NCBI RefSeq assembly: GCF_018390635.1
Contig: NZ_JAHBGE010000057.1
Span: 1-64,000, forward strand
Origin: Ancylobacter lacus
GTDB taxonomy: Bacteria > Pseudomonadota > Alphaproteobacteria > Rhizobiales > Xanthobacteraceae
Reading direction: 5' to 3'
Length of the DNA: 64,000 bases
Made by a program: the position numbers and the translations under genes. Positions 33,427-40,928 of this stretch are shown here, one piece after another (the stretch's first letter is position 1; every line of letters begins with the position of its first letter). The notes beneath the pieces were generated by a model that did no database searches, had not been told where the DNA came from, and worked only from the letters and a program-made list of their open reading frames with translations.

Positions 33427-34658
33427 GGATAGATCCGCTTGGGGTTCTTGCCGGGCGCGAAGCTCGACGTGTCGTCGCTGGTGAACTCCCAGATCGCGTA
33501 GGTCGCCGCGCCGCAGTCGCCATTGGCGTCGCAGGTCAGCGTGCCGGTCAGCCCGTCGAGCCCCTTGGTCGCCATCAGCGCGTCGTGCAGGGCCTGACGG
33601 CCGACATAGAGGTTGCCCTCGGCGTCGGTCTGGCCCACCGCCTTGATCGCGGTGAGGGTCAGCAGCGCGGCGTCATAGCCATAGGCCGAGAAGCCGCCGA
33701 TCGGCGCCTCGCCATATTCCGCGGCGAAGGCCTTCACGAAATCGGGGAACCGCTTGGAGAACAGGTCGGTGGAGGGGCCGACGATGGTGAAGCCGACGAT
33801 CTTCGGCCCCACCGCCTCGATGACATTGGCGCTGAACACGCCCTCGCCGCCGATGACCTTGGTGTCGGCGAGGCCGGAGACCTCGTCCTTCTGCCGCATC
33901 AGGAAGCCGACCGAAGAGGTGAAGACCGGCGTGAAGATGAGGGCGGGCTTCTTGGTGGCGATGCGGGTCAGCACCGGGCGCAGGTCGGTGTCGCTGGGCG
34001 AGATCGCCTCGCTGGCGACGATGGTGCCGCCCTTGGCCGCGAAGTCCTTCTCGAAGGCGCGGACGAGCTGCTCGGTGTAGGGGCTGCCGTCGTGGATGGT
34101 GGCGGCGGTCTTCAGGCCGAGCACGTCATAGGCGTAGTCGGCGGTGAACTTGGCGCTCTTCAGGTCGTTCGGCACCACGCGCTGGAAGCCCTTGAAGCCG
34201 TCCGGCCGGTCCGGCGCGGTCAGCGCGGGGGCGGTGGCGCCGATGGCGACGCTCGGAATGCCGGCGCGCCACAGGATGGGGGCGCCGACACGGGCGCCGG
34301 AGGAACAGCTTGGGCCCAGCACGGCGAGGATCTGCTTGTTGCCGGCGAGCTTGGTGGCGGCGGTCTGGCCGCCCTCGGCGGTGCACTGGGCGTCCTCGCC
34401 GAGCAGCTTCACCGGGTGGCCGAGCACGGCGCCGCCGAAGTCCTTGATGGCGACCTCGGCACCGCGCAGCTCGTCGATGCCCTGGTTGGTGTCGCCGCCG
34501 GACTGCGAGGAATAGCCGCCGATCAGCACCGGCTGACCCTTGGCGATCTTCACCACCCCGAGCGGGTCGGTGACGGGGCCGAGCGTCTCGGCCCGGATCG
34601 GCGCGGTGGCGAGCAGCACCGCGGCGAGGCTCGCCGCGGAGAGCAACAGCTTCTTCAT
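33423..34658 (-). CDS. Liv-type periplasmic substrate-binding protein
   Basis: A 411-residue Peripla_BP_6 protein with a 23-residue signal peptide (MKKLLLSAASLAAVLLATAPIR). The mature domain contains IGGYSSQSGGDTNQGIDELRG, VLGPSCSSGARVGAPIL and GFSAYGYDAALLT, placing it in the branched-chain amino acid/amide group. Two cysteine pairs (near 120/150 and C-terminal CDANGDCG) may form disulfides. ATG 34658 follows a GGAAGGACC site. The ligand is not predictable; neighbours suggest the substrate of the LLM monooxygenase pathway. Confidence 0.9.
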   Translation of the reverse strand: MKKLLLSAASLAAVLLATAPIRAETLGPVTDPLGVVKIAKGQPVLIGGYSSQSGGDTNQGIDELRGAEVAIKDFGGAVLGHPVKLLGEDAQCTAEGGQTAATKLAGNKQILAVLGPSCSSGARVGAPILWRAGIPSVAIGATAPALTAPDRPDGFKGFQRVVPNDLKSAKFTADYAYDVLGLKTAATIHDGSPYTEQLVRAFEKDFAAKGGTIVASEAISPSDTDLRPVLTRIATKKPALIFTPVFTSSVGFLMRQKDEVSGLADTKVIGGEGVFSANVIEAVGPKIVGFTIVGPSTDLFSKRFPDFVKAFAAEYGEAPIGGFSAYGYDAALLTLTAIKAVGQTDAEGNLYVGRQALHDALMATKGLDGLTGTLTCDANGDCGAATYAIWEFTSDDTSSFAPGKNPKRIYP

Positions 34659-34684
34659 GTCGGTCCTTCCTCTGGTTGGGAGCG

Positions 34685-34787
34685 CGCGGCCTTTGGCGGC
34701 CGCGTCGTTTGGTCGGCAGGCCTGTCTCGTGCCGTCCCGGCGTCGGCGCCGGGCACGGCGTCTCCTTCCCCGGCGCGGACGCCGGGG
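34685..34787 (-). other. Two hairpins between LLM and binding-protein genes
   Basis: Arms 34685-34691/34698-34704 (7 bp, CGCGGCC/GGCCGCG) and 34768-34774/34781-34787 (7 bp, CCCCGGC/GCCGGGG) lie in the 186-base gap. They may cap the transcript of the upstream genes or protect the highly expressed binding-protein mRNA from decay. No U tract is present. Confidence 0.35.
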
Positions 34788-34844
34788 GCACCTGTCGTTC
34801 ACGGACGCAACCGGATCAGGCGCGCGGGCGGGTGCCGCGCCGCC

Positions 34845-35927
34845 TCACTCCGCCGCGGCGGGCACCCGGGTTCCGATCGCCGCGAGCGGGCCCACCTCGC
34901 GCTCCACCAGCGGCAGCACCTCGGCGCCGAAGCGCTCCAGCGAGCGGCGCGCGCGGGCCACCGGCATGTCGCCGAACTGGAAGAAGCCGTTGTAGTGCTG
35001 CGGGTTGAGCCGGCGGATTTCCGCCACCAGCTTCTCCGCGACGAGATGAGGATCGCCGATCAGCAGGTTGTCGCGGAAGGTTTCCAGCGGCGGCTCGTCG
35101 GGAATGGGGTCGGCGACGACGAAGGAGCCGTCCAGCGTCAGCACGTTGGAGCGCAGCCCATGCACCATGCGCCCGACATAGCGGGCGCGCTCGGCCGCCT
35201 CCATCGCCTCCTGGGCGCTGTCGGTGACGTGGATGTACTGCTGCAGGGCGACGGGCATGGTGGGGCCGTCGAGCCCGGCCTTCACCCAGGCGTCGCGCAC
35301 CATCTCGGCGATGCCGAACAGCGCCGGCGTGCCGCGCCAGCCGGCGGTGATGAAGGGCACGCCGCCCCATTTGGCGATCGCCTTCAGGATCGGGGGGTGC
35401 GGCGAGGTGCAGTAGATCGGCGGCAGCGGCTTCTGCACGCCGCGCACGGTGAACACGCTCTCGGGGATGGAGATGTGCTCGCCCTTGAAGACGGCGCGGC
35501 CTTCCGTGAGCGCCTGCTCCACGATCGACCAGTATTCGAGGAAGATGTCGGTCTTCTTCGCGACATCGGCGCCGTAGCGGTCGAATTCATAGGCCTGGTA
35601 GCCTGTGCCGACGCCGAGCACCGCGCGCCCGCCGCTCATCTGGTCGAGCAGGGCGATCTCCTGCGCCACCCGCATCGGGTGGTAGAGCGGCAGCACCACC
35701 ACGCCGGCGCCGAGCCGGATGCGGCTCGTCTGGCCGGCCATGTGGGCCGCCATCATCAGCGGCGAGATGCAGACGGAATAGTTGGTGAAGTGGTGTTCGG
35801 CGAACCAGGCGATCTCGAAGCCGATCTCCTCGGCCAGCTTCACCATGGAGCGGGTGTCCTCGATCACCCCGCCGACGCCGCCGGGATTGTCGCGCAATCC
35901 CATGAGATTGAAGATGCCGAAATGCAT
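34845..35927 (-). CDS. LLM-class flavin-dependent monooxygenase (first)
   Basis: A 360-residue bacterial luciferase-like TIM-barrel enzyme that would use FMNH2 and O2. It opens MHFGIFNLMGLRDNPGG, with FEIAWFAEHHFTN (about 41-53), VLGVGTGYQAYEFDRYG and the C-terminal VAEKLVAEIRRLNP block. It is visibly homologous over its full length to the product of the divergent gene at 37036, an arrangement reminiscent of the LuxA/LuxB subunit pair. The flavin reductase 6 kb downstream in the same operon can supply FMNH2. The substrate is unknown. Confidence 0.9.
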   Translation of the reverse strand: MHFGIFNLMGLRDNPGGVGGVIEDTRSMVKLAEEIGFEIAWFAEHHFTNYSVCISPLMMAAHMAGQTSRIRLGAGVVVLPLYHPMRVAQEIALLDQMSGGRAVLGVGTGYQAYEFDRYGADVAKKTDIFLEYWSIVEQALTEGRAVFKGEHISIPESVFTVRGVQKPLPPIYCTSPHPPILKAIAKWGGVPFITAGWRGTPALFGIAEMVRDAWVKAGLDGPTMPVALQQYIHVTDSAQEAMEAAERARYVGRMVHGLRSNVLTLDGSFVVADPIPDEPPLETFRDNLLIGDPHLVAEKLVAEIRRLNPQHYNGFFQFGDMPVARARRSLERFGAEVLPLVEREVGPLAAIGTRVPAAAE

Positions 35928-35969
35928 GTGGCTTGGTCCGTGCGTGAGGCTGGAAAGGGTGCCGGAGGG

Positions 35970-36701
35970 TCAGGGAATGAAGTACCCGCCGCTGATCGCG
36001 ACCGTTTCGCCGACCATGTAGCGGTTCTTCTCCGACAGCAGGAAAACGACGACGTCGGCGACATCCTCCGGCTCGGCGGCGCGGCCGAGCGCGGTCTGCG
36101 CCGCGAGTTCCGGCAGGAAGCCGGCGTTGCGGGCCTTCTCGGTGGCGATGCCGGCCGGGGCGACGCCGTTGATGAGGATGTTGTCCGGGGCCATGGCGAG
36201 GCCCATGCTCTTGGTCAGGCTCACCACCGCGGCCTTCATGGCGGCGTAGTGGGCGTTCTTCGGGTGGGCCTTCAGCGCGTCGATGGAGGCGATGTTGACG
36301 ATGCGCCCGCCGCCCTGCTTCTGCATCTGGGCGATGGCGGCGACCGAGACGTTGTAGAGCCCGCGCACATTCACCGCGAAGCTGAAGTCCCAGTCGGCGT
36401 CGGTGATCTCGAGGATCGGCCGGCGGGGATAGACCCCGGCGCAGTTGCACAGCCCGTCGATCCGCCCGGCCTTCGCCACCGCCGCGTCGACGAGCACCTG
36501 CGCCCCCTCGCGGGTGGTGATGTCGCCGATGACGGTGAAGGCCCGCCCGCCCCTGGCCGCGATCTCGGCAGCCACGGCCTCGGCGCCGGCGGCGTCGATC
36601 TCGAGGATGCCGACCTCTGCCCCCGCCTCCGCGAGGCCGAGACAGATGGCCCGTCCAAGGCCGCTGCCGCCGCCGGTGACGATGATGGTATGGTCCTTCA
36701 T
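35970..36701 (-). CDS. Short-chain dehydrogenase/reductase, operon leader
   Basis: A 243-residue classical SDR with TGGGSGLG, catalytic Ser in NIASIDA and HYAAMKAA (Tyr/Lys). GILEID after strand two favours NAD(H). ATG 36701 begins MKDHTIIVTGGG; the in-frame upstream codons run through the divergent control region and are unlikely to be used. It is the first gene of the minus-strand operon reaching to 27339. Confidence 0.9.
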   Translation of the reverse strand: MKDHTIIVTGGGSGLGRAICLGLAEAGAEVGILEIDAAGAEAVAAEIAARGGRAFTVIGDITTREGAQVLVDAAVAKAGRIDGLCNCAGVYPRRPILEITDADWDFSFAVNVRGLYNVSVAAIAQMQKQGGGRIVNIASIDALKAHPKNAHYAAMKAAVVSLTKSMGLAMAPDNILINGVAPAGIATEKARNAGFLPELAAQTALGRAAEPEDVADVVVFLLSEKNRYMVGETVAISGGYFIP

Positions 36702-37035
36702 GAAGGCTCCGCTGCGTGTTCGGGGCCGGTGCCGGCGGAGGAAGCCGGACCGCATGACAGGAGTGTCACAGTGCCTCCATGGCTGGGGCAAACGATGAAT
36801 TCTCATGCTCCGATAAGCTGGAGCGCCCCCGCCCGCGGCCGCCAAGTGGGGCTTGGCCACGCATAAGAACAGCTAATTTGCCGAGGCCCCGGCCCCTTCC
36901 TATGGTCAATGGCGGGCGCGCAACCCACGGTCGGCTTCCGCGGCGGGCGTGGCCGCGCCCGGCATGGCGGAGCGACCCGCCGGCGGCGGGATGCCGGACA
37001 TCGGGCCGCCGGAGGGCCGCGGCAGCGGGGATCAG
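36702..37035. promoter_or_regulatory. Divergent control region of the LLM cluster
   Basis: A 334-base gene-free gap between divergent operons. An AT-rich patch (about 36794-36816, including GAATTCTCATG and CCGATAAGC) and a second (36861-36880, GCATAAGAACAGCTAATTTG) share ATAAG and AATT elements. CTAAT at 36873-36877 matches the box recognised by GcvA, and a GcvA-like LysR protein is encoded at 38111. A 6-bp hairpin (GCCAAG 36841-36846 with CTTGGC 36852-36857) lies between them. Binding by that regulator is inference. Confidence 0.45.
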
Positions 37036-38109
37036 ATGACGAAGCTCGGCCTCTTCAACCTCATGGGCCTCTACGACCGCAACACCTCGCCCGCCTCGGT
37101 GCTGCGCACCACCGTGGACACGGTGCGGATGGCGGAGGATTTCGGCTTCGACGTCGCGTGGTTCGCCGAGCACCACTTCACCAACCACTCGATCTGCCCG
37201 TCCTCGCTGGTGATGGTCGGCCATGTCGCGGCCGAAACCCGGCAGATCCGGCTCGGCCCGGCGGTGCTGGCGCTGCCGTTCTACGAGCCGCTGCGCCTCG
37301 TGCAGGAGGCCGCCTTCGTCGACCTGCTGACGCGCGGCCGGCTGGTGCTCGGGCTCGGCTGCGGCTACCAGCCCTATGAGTTCGACCGCTTCCGCGTCGA
37401 CCCCAACTACCGCCACCAGAAAATGCTGGAGACCTGGGACATCCTCGAGCAGGGGCTCACCTCCGGCATCGTCGAATATGCCGGCGAGTTCCACTCGATC
37501 CCCCGCACCGAGCTGTCGATGCGCCCCTTCGGCCTCGCCATGCCGGAAGTGTTCGTGGCGAGCTCCCATCCCGACATCCTCGCCCGCATGGTGCCGGGCG
37601 GCTGCACCCCGTTCATGAGCTTCGGCCATCGCGGGCTGGCGGCGGCGCAGGCCTTTCGCAACGTCATCTGCGAGCGCTGGCAGGCCGCCGGCGGCAACGC
37701 CGACACCATGCCGCTCGCGGTGCAGCGCTACATCTACGTCACCGACGACCCGGTCGACGCCCGCCATGCCGCGCAATGCGTGCGCGACCTCGCCCGCGCC
37801 GCCGTGCCGCTCTCCACCGTCCACCCCAGCAAGGACGGGCCGTTCCTGCGGCTGATGCCGCTGAACGACGAGCCGCCGCTGGACGACTTCCTCGACAATG
37901 CCGTGATCGGGCCGGCAGACTTCTGCGCGGAGAAGCTGGCGGAGGAGATCGAGACGCTGCGCCCCACCCACCTCTCCTGCTTCATGGGCTTCGCCGGCAT
38001 CGGCCGGCGCGAGACGCTGGCCTCGCTGGAGCGGTTCGGCTGCGACGTCATCCCCCAGCTCGACGGGCTGGTGGAGCTGCGCGACGCCGGCCTGCAGGAC
38101 GCAGCCTGA
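37036..38109 (+). CDS. LLM-class flavin-dependent monooxygenase (second)
   Basis: A 357-residue luciferase-like monooxygenase starting MTKLGLFNLMGLYDRN, with FDVAWFAEHHFTNHSI, LVLGLGCGYQPYEFDRF and CAEKLAEEIETLRPTH blocks matching its paralogue at 34845. It may form a heterodimer with that protein or act on the next intermediate. ATG 37036 is preceded by CGGGGATC. One base separates its stop from the LysR start, so enzyme and regulator are co-expressed, with the gene divergent from the long operon. Confidence 0.9.
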   Translation: MTKLGLFNLMGLYDRNTSPASVLRTTVDTVRMAEDFGFDVAWFAEHHFTNHSICPSSLVMVGHVAAETRQIRLGPAVLALPFYEPLRLVQEAAFVDLLTRGRLVLGLGCGYQPYEFDRFRVDPNYRHQKMLETWDILEQGLTSGIVEYAGEFHSIPRTELSMRPFGLAMPEVFVASSHPDILARMVPGGCTPFMSFGHRGLAAAQAFRNVICERWQAAGGNADTMPLAVQRYIYVTDDPVDARHAAQCVRDLARAAVPLSTVHPSKDGPFLRLMPLNDEPPLDDFLDNAVIGPADFCAEKLAEEIETLRPTHLSCFMGFAGIGRRETLASLERFGCDVIPQLDGLVELRDAGLQDAA

Positions 38110-38110
38110 G

Positions 38111-39076
38111 ATGACCAAGCTCCCCGAGGAGAACGGGCTTCCCGCCCCCGCCCCGGCGGAGCCCGCGCGTGCCGCGGCGCTGCGCCGGCCGGGCCGGCTG
38201 CCGCCGCTCAACCTGTTCCGGGTGTTCGACGCCGCCGCCCGCCATGGCAACTTCACCACCGCCGCGGAGGAGCTGTGCGTCACCCAGTCCGCGGTGAGCC
38301 AGCAGATCCGCCAGCTCGAGGAGCTGCTGGAGGTGCGGCTGTTCCGCCGCATGCCGCGCCGGGTGGAACTGACGCGCGAGGGCACCGCGCTGGCGAGCGC
38401 GGTGGGCGAATCGATGTCGCTGCTGATGCGGGCCTGCGAGCGCATCGCCGACCCCAAGGCGCCGGTGGTGCTGTGCGTCAACGCGCCCCCGGCCATCGCC
38501 TCGCGCTGGCTGCTCTCGCGGCTGAAGCGCTTCATGCAGCTCCACCCCCAGTTCAAGGTCACGCTGCTCGCCTCCAGCGATCCCGTCGATTTCGACCGCC
38601 AGGACATCGACGTCGCCATTCGCTGGGGCACGGGAAGCTGGCCCCATGCCCGGGTGGAGATGCTGGCGCCGGACCGGCTGTTCCCGGTGTGCAGCCCGGC
38701 GCTGCTGCGCGAGGGCCCGCCTTTGCTGGTGCCCTCCGACATCAGCCGCCACACGTTGCTTCAGGTGGTGAGCGGCAGCTTCTGGGGCGCCTGGTTCGCC
38801 GCCGCCGGCGCAGGCGGGCTCGCCTTCGAGGAGACGCTTTATTTCAACGATGTCGGGCTGATGCTGGACGCCGCCGTGCAAGGCCAGGGCATCGCGCTGG
38901 CGAGCCGCCTGCTGGCCGAAAGCGACCTGAAGGCCGGCCGGCTGGTGCGCCCCTTCGACATCGAGGTCGAGACCGGCGCCGGCTTCTTCGTGCTCACCAG
39001 CCCGGATTTCTCGGAGAAGCCGGCGGTTGCGGAATTCCGTAGCTGGATCGGCTTCGAGGGCCGCGAGAGCGCCTGA
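38111..39076 (+). CDS. GcvA-like LysR-family regulator
   Basis: A 321-residue LTTR. A disordered Ala/Pro-rich N-terminus (about 30 residues) precedes LPPLNLFRVFDAAARHGNFTTAAEEL, the GcvA-branch helix-turn-helix (TQSAVSQQIRQLEE), and a LysR substrate-binding domain (about 120-310; VDFDRQDIDVAIRWGTG). GcvA-type regulators bind CTAAT-containing sites. Such a site is present in the divergent gap at 36873. Probable activator of both LLM operons. Confidence 0.88.
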   Translation: MTKLPEENGLPAPAPAEPARAAALRRPGRLPPLNLFRVFDAAARHGNFTTAAEELCVTQSAVSQQIRQLEELLEVRLFRRMPRRVELTREGTALASAVGESMSLLMRACERIADPKAPVVLCVNAPPAIASRWLLSRLKRFMQLHPQFKVTLLASSDPVDFDRQDIDVAIRWGTGSWPHARVEMLAPDRLFPVCSPALLREGPPLLVPSDISRHTLLQVVSGSFWGAWFAAAGAGGLAFEETLYFNDVGLMLDAAVQGQGIALASRLLAESDLKAGRLVRPFDIEVETGAGFFVLTSPDFSEKPAVAEFRSWIGFEGRESA

Positions 39077-39144
39077 CGCCCCATCCCCAAGCTTCCCTGG
39101 CCCATCCCGCCCATTTCCCTAACCCACCCCGGCAGGAACACCCC

Positions 39145-39927
39145 ATGCTGCGCCTTGGCTTCGTCGGCACCGGCACGCTCGCCGCCGCCGTCATCGACGG
39201 TCTTCAGGAAACCCAAGGCACGCGCTGCCGCATCCTGGTCTCCCCGCGCTCGGAGGCGGTGTCCCGCGCGCTGGCGGAGCGGCACCCCAATGTCGAGCGG
39301 GCGGCGAGCAACGCCGAGGTGGTGGAAGGCGCCGACGTGGTGTTTCTCGGCGTGCGCCCGCCGCAGCTCGAGGAAGGCACGGCCGGCCTGCCGTTCCGCG
39401 CGGGGCAGACGGTGGTGAGCTTCCTTGCCGGCGTGCCCCACGCGCTGGTGGCGGAAAAGGTCGCGCCCGCGGTGGCGGTGCGGGTCAACCCCCTGCCGCC
39501 GATCCGCCTGCGCAAGGGGCCGGTGGTGATGTACCCCGACAACCCGGTGGTGGCGGAGCTGTTCGGCGGGCTCGGCGACCTGATCGTCGCCAGCAAGGAG
39601 AGCGACCTCGCCAACATCGCCATCGCCAGCGCGCTGATGTCCTCGCACTTCGCCCTGCAGAACCGCATGATCGGGTGGCTGGTCTCGCGCGACATGGCTG
39701 GCGACAGCGCGGCCGCCTATGTCCGCTCCATGTTCGCCGGCCTTGCCGCCATCGGCCTCGACGCGCTGGCGAAGGGCGAGACGGTCGACCCCGCCCATCA
39801 CGAAACGCCCGGCGGGCTGAACTGGCGCGGCCGCCAGTTCCTCACCGGCGAAGGCTGGTTCGACGATGTCGAGCGGGCGCTGGACGCGATCGAGGCCCAC
39901 TCGCTGCGGCTGAAGTCCGGCGGCTGA
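39145..39927 (+). CDS. Pyrroline-5-carboxylate reductase-like NADP-binding protein
   Basis: A 260-residue ProC-like protein. It has the N-terminal Rossmann motif GFVGTGTLAAA (5-15), VVFLGVRPPQ, and the dimerisation-domain motif HETPGGLN where ProC enzymes carry TSPGGT. It probably reduces a cyclic or linear imine with NAD(P)H. Its C-terminal domain diverges from housekeeping ProC, and it sits 68 bases after the LysR gene of the LLM cluster, so it is more likely a pathway enzyme than proline biosynthesis. Confidence 0.8.
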   Translation: MLRLGFVGTGTLAAAVIDGLQETQGTRCRILVSPRSEAVSRALAERHPNVERAASNAEVVEGADVVFLGVRPPQLEEGTAGLPFRAGQTVVSFLAGVPHALVAEKVAPAVAVRVNPLPPIRLRKGPVVMYPDNPVVAELFGGLGDLIVASKESDLANIAIASALMSSHFALQNRMIGWLVSRDMAGDSAAAYVRSMFAGLAAIGLDALAKGETVDPAHHETPGGLNWRGRQFLTGEGWFDDVERALDAIEAHSLRLKSGG

Positions 39928-39969
39928 CGTCCGGCAGCAGGGCGCGGCCGCGGCTGCGGCTGCGGCCCC

Positions 39970-40728
39970 CTACTGCGCGCTGGTGCCGCCGTCCACGGGG
40001 ACCAGCGCCCCGGTCATGAAGCTCGCGGCATCGGAGGCCACGAAGGCGACGACGCGGGCGATCTCGTCGGGGTGAGCGATGCGCTTCAGCGGAATGCCCT
40101 CCGCCAACGCCCGGCGCCGCGCCTCCTGCTCGCCCTCGGCAGCGCCCTGCAGGATCATCGCCGTGTCGGTCTCCGCCGGGCAGACGGCGTTCACGCGGAT
40201 GCCCTGCGGGGCATAGTCCAGCGCCATGCAGCGGGTGAGCTGCGCCAGAGCGGCCTTGGACACCGCATAGGGGGTGGCGCCCCGCGCGCCCATCAGCGCC
40301 CAGTCGGAGGCGATGTTGACGATCGACCCCGCCTCCTGCCGACGCATCGGCGGCAGCACCGCGCGCGACAGGCGGAAGGCGGTGGAGAGGTTGATGTCGA
40401 GCACCCGGTCCCATTCGGCGTCGGAGCACTCTTCCACCGTGCCGTCGATCAGGATGCCGGCATTGTTCACCAGCACGTCCACCCGGCCGAAGCGCGCCAG
40501 CGCCGCGCGCACCAGCCGGTCCGCCACCGCGCGGTCCGCGAGATCGGCGGCGAGGAACACCGCCTCGGCCGCCGGGCGCGTGAGCTGGGCGGCGAGGTCC
40601 TCGCCGGCGGCGGCGTTGCGGCCGGTCAGCAGCAGGCTGGCGCCCTGGCGGGCCAGCTCCCGCGCGACGGCGCGGCCGATGCCGGCGGTGGCGCCGGTGA
40701 CGATGCAGGTCTTGCCGACGAAGGGCAT
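39970..40728 (-). CDS. Short-chain dehydrogenase/reductase
   Basis: A 252-residue classical SDR: TGATAGIG, NNAGILID, Ser in NIASDWA and PYAVSKAA (Tyr/Lys). It has GRN after strand two, which favours NADP(H). ATG 40728 has GGGAGGCTCC upstream. It converges with the ProC-like gene and lies 200 bases downstream of the aldehyde dehydrogenase gene across a repeat region. Confidence 0.9.
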   Translation of the reverse strand: MPFVGKTCIVTGATAGIGRAVARELARQGASLLLTGRNAAAGEDLAAQLTRPAAEAVFLAADLADRAVADRLVRAALARFGRVDVLVNNAGILIDGTVEECSDAEWDRVLDINLSTAFRLSRAVLPPMRRQEAGSIVNIASDWALMGARGATPYAVSKAALAQLTRCMALDYAPQGIRVNAVCPAETDTAMILQGAAEGEQEARRRALAEGIPLKRIAHPDEIARVVAFVASDAASFMTGALVPVDGGTSAQ

Positions 40729-40780
40729 GGAGCCTCCCTCATGCGCCGGCCCGGACGGCCGGCTGGTTCAGCAACGGGCG

Positions 40781-40916
40781 GGCCGCCGGCAGGCGGCCGG
40801 CGGAGCGGGAGAGCAGGGTCCGCCGGCCCGGGCCGGCGGACAGGGGGAGCAGGTGGGCCGCCCGCAGGCGGCCGGCGGATAGGGAGAGCAGGGTCCGCCG
40901 GCCCGGGCCGGCGGAC
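40781..40916. repeat. Tandem 61-bp double-hairpin repeat
   Basis: Two 61-base copies (40781-40841 and 40856-40916, period 75) differ at three positions. Each holds a hairpin GGCCGCC-4 bases-GGCGGCC and a loopless 24-base perfect palindrome with 12-base arms (GTCCGCCGGCCC and its complement), at 40818-40841 and 40893-40916. A degenerate relative precedes at 40746-40764. The arrangement resembles REP/BIME-type intergenic repeats. Confidence 0.85.
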
Positions 40917-40928
40917 CCGGGCGGAAGC

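Noticed and set aside
33585-36866. Open frame of about 1,090 codons on the plus strand opposite the LLM/SDR/binding-protein genes
   Set aside because: Same GC-driven shadow effect; no motif, and minus-strand genes are well supported.
40781-40916. CRISPR array
   Set aside because: Only two copies, separated by 14 bases, and internally palindromic over most of their length; no spacers of constant size and no cas genes.
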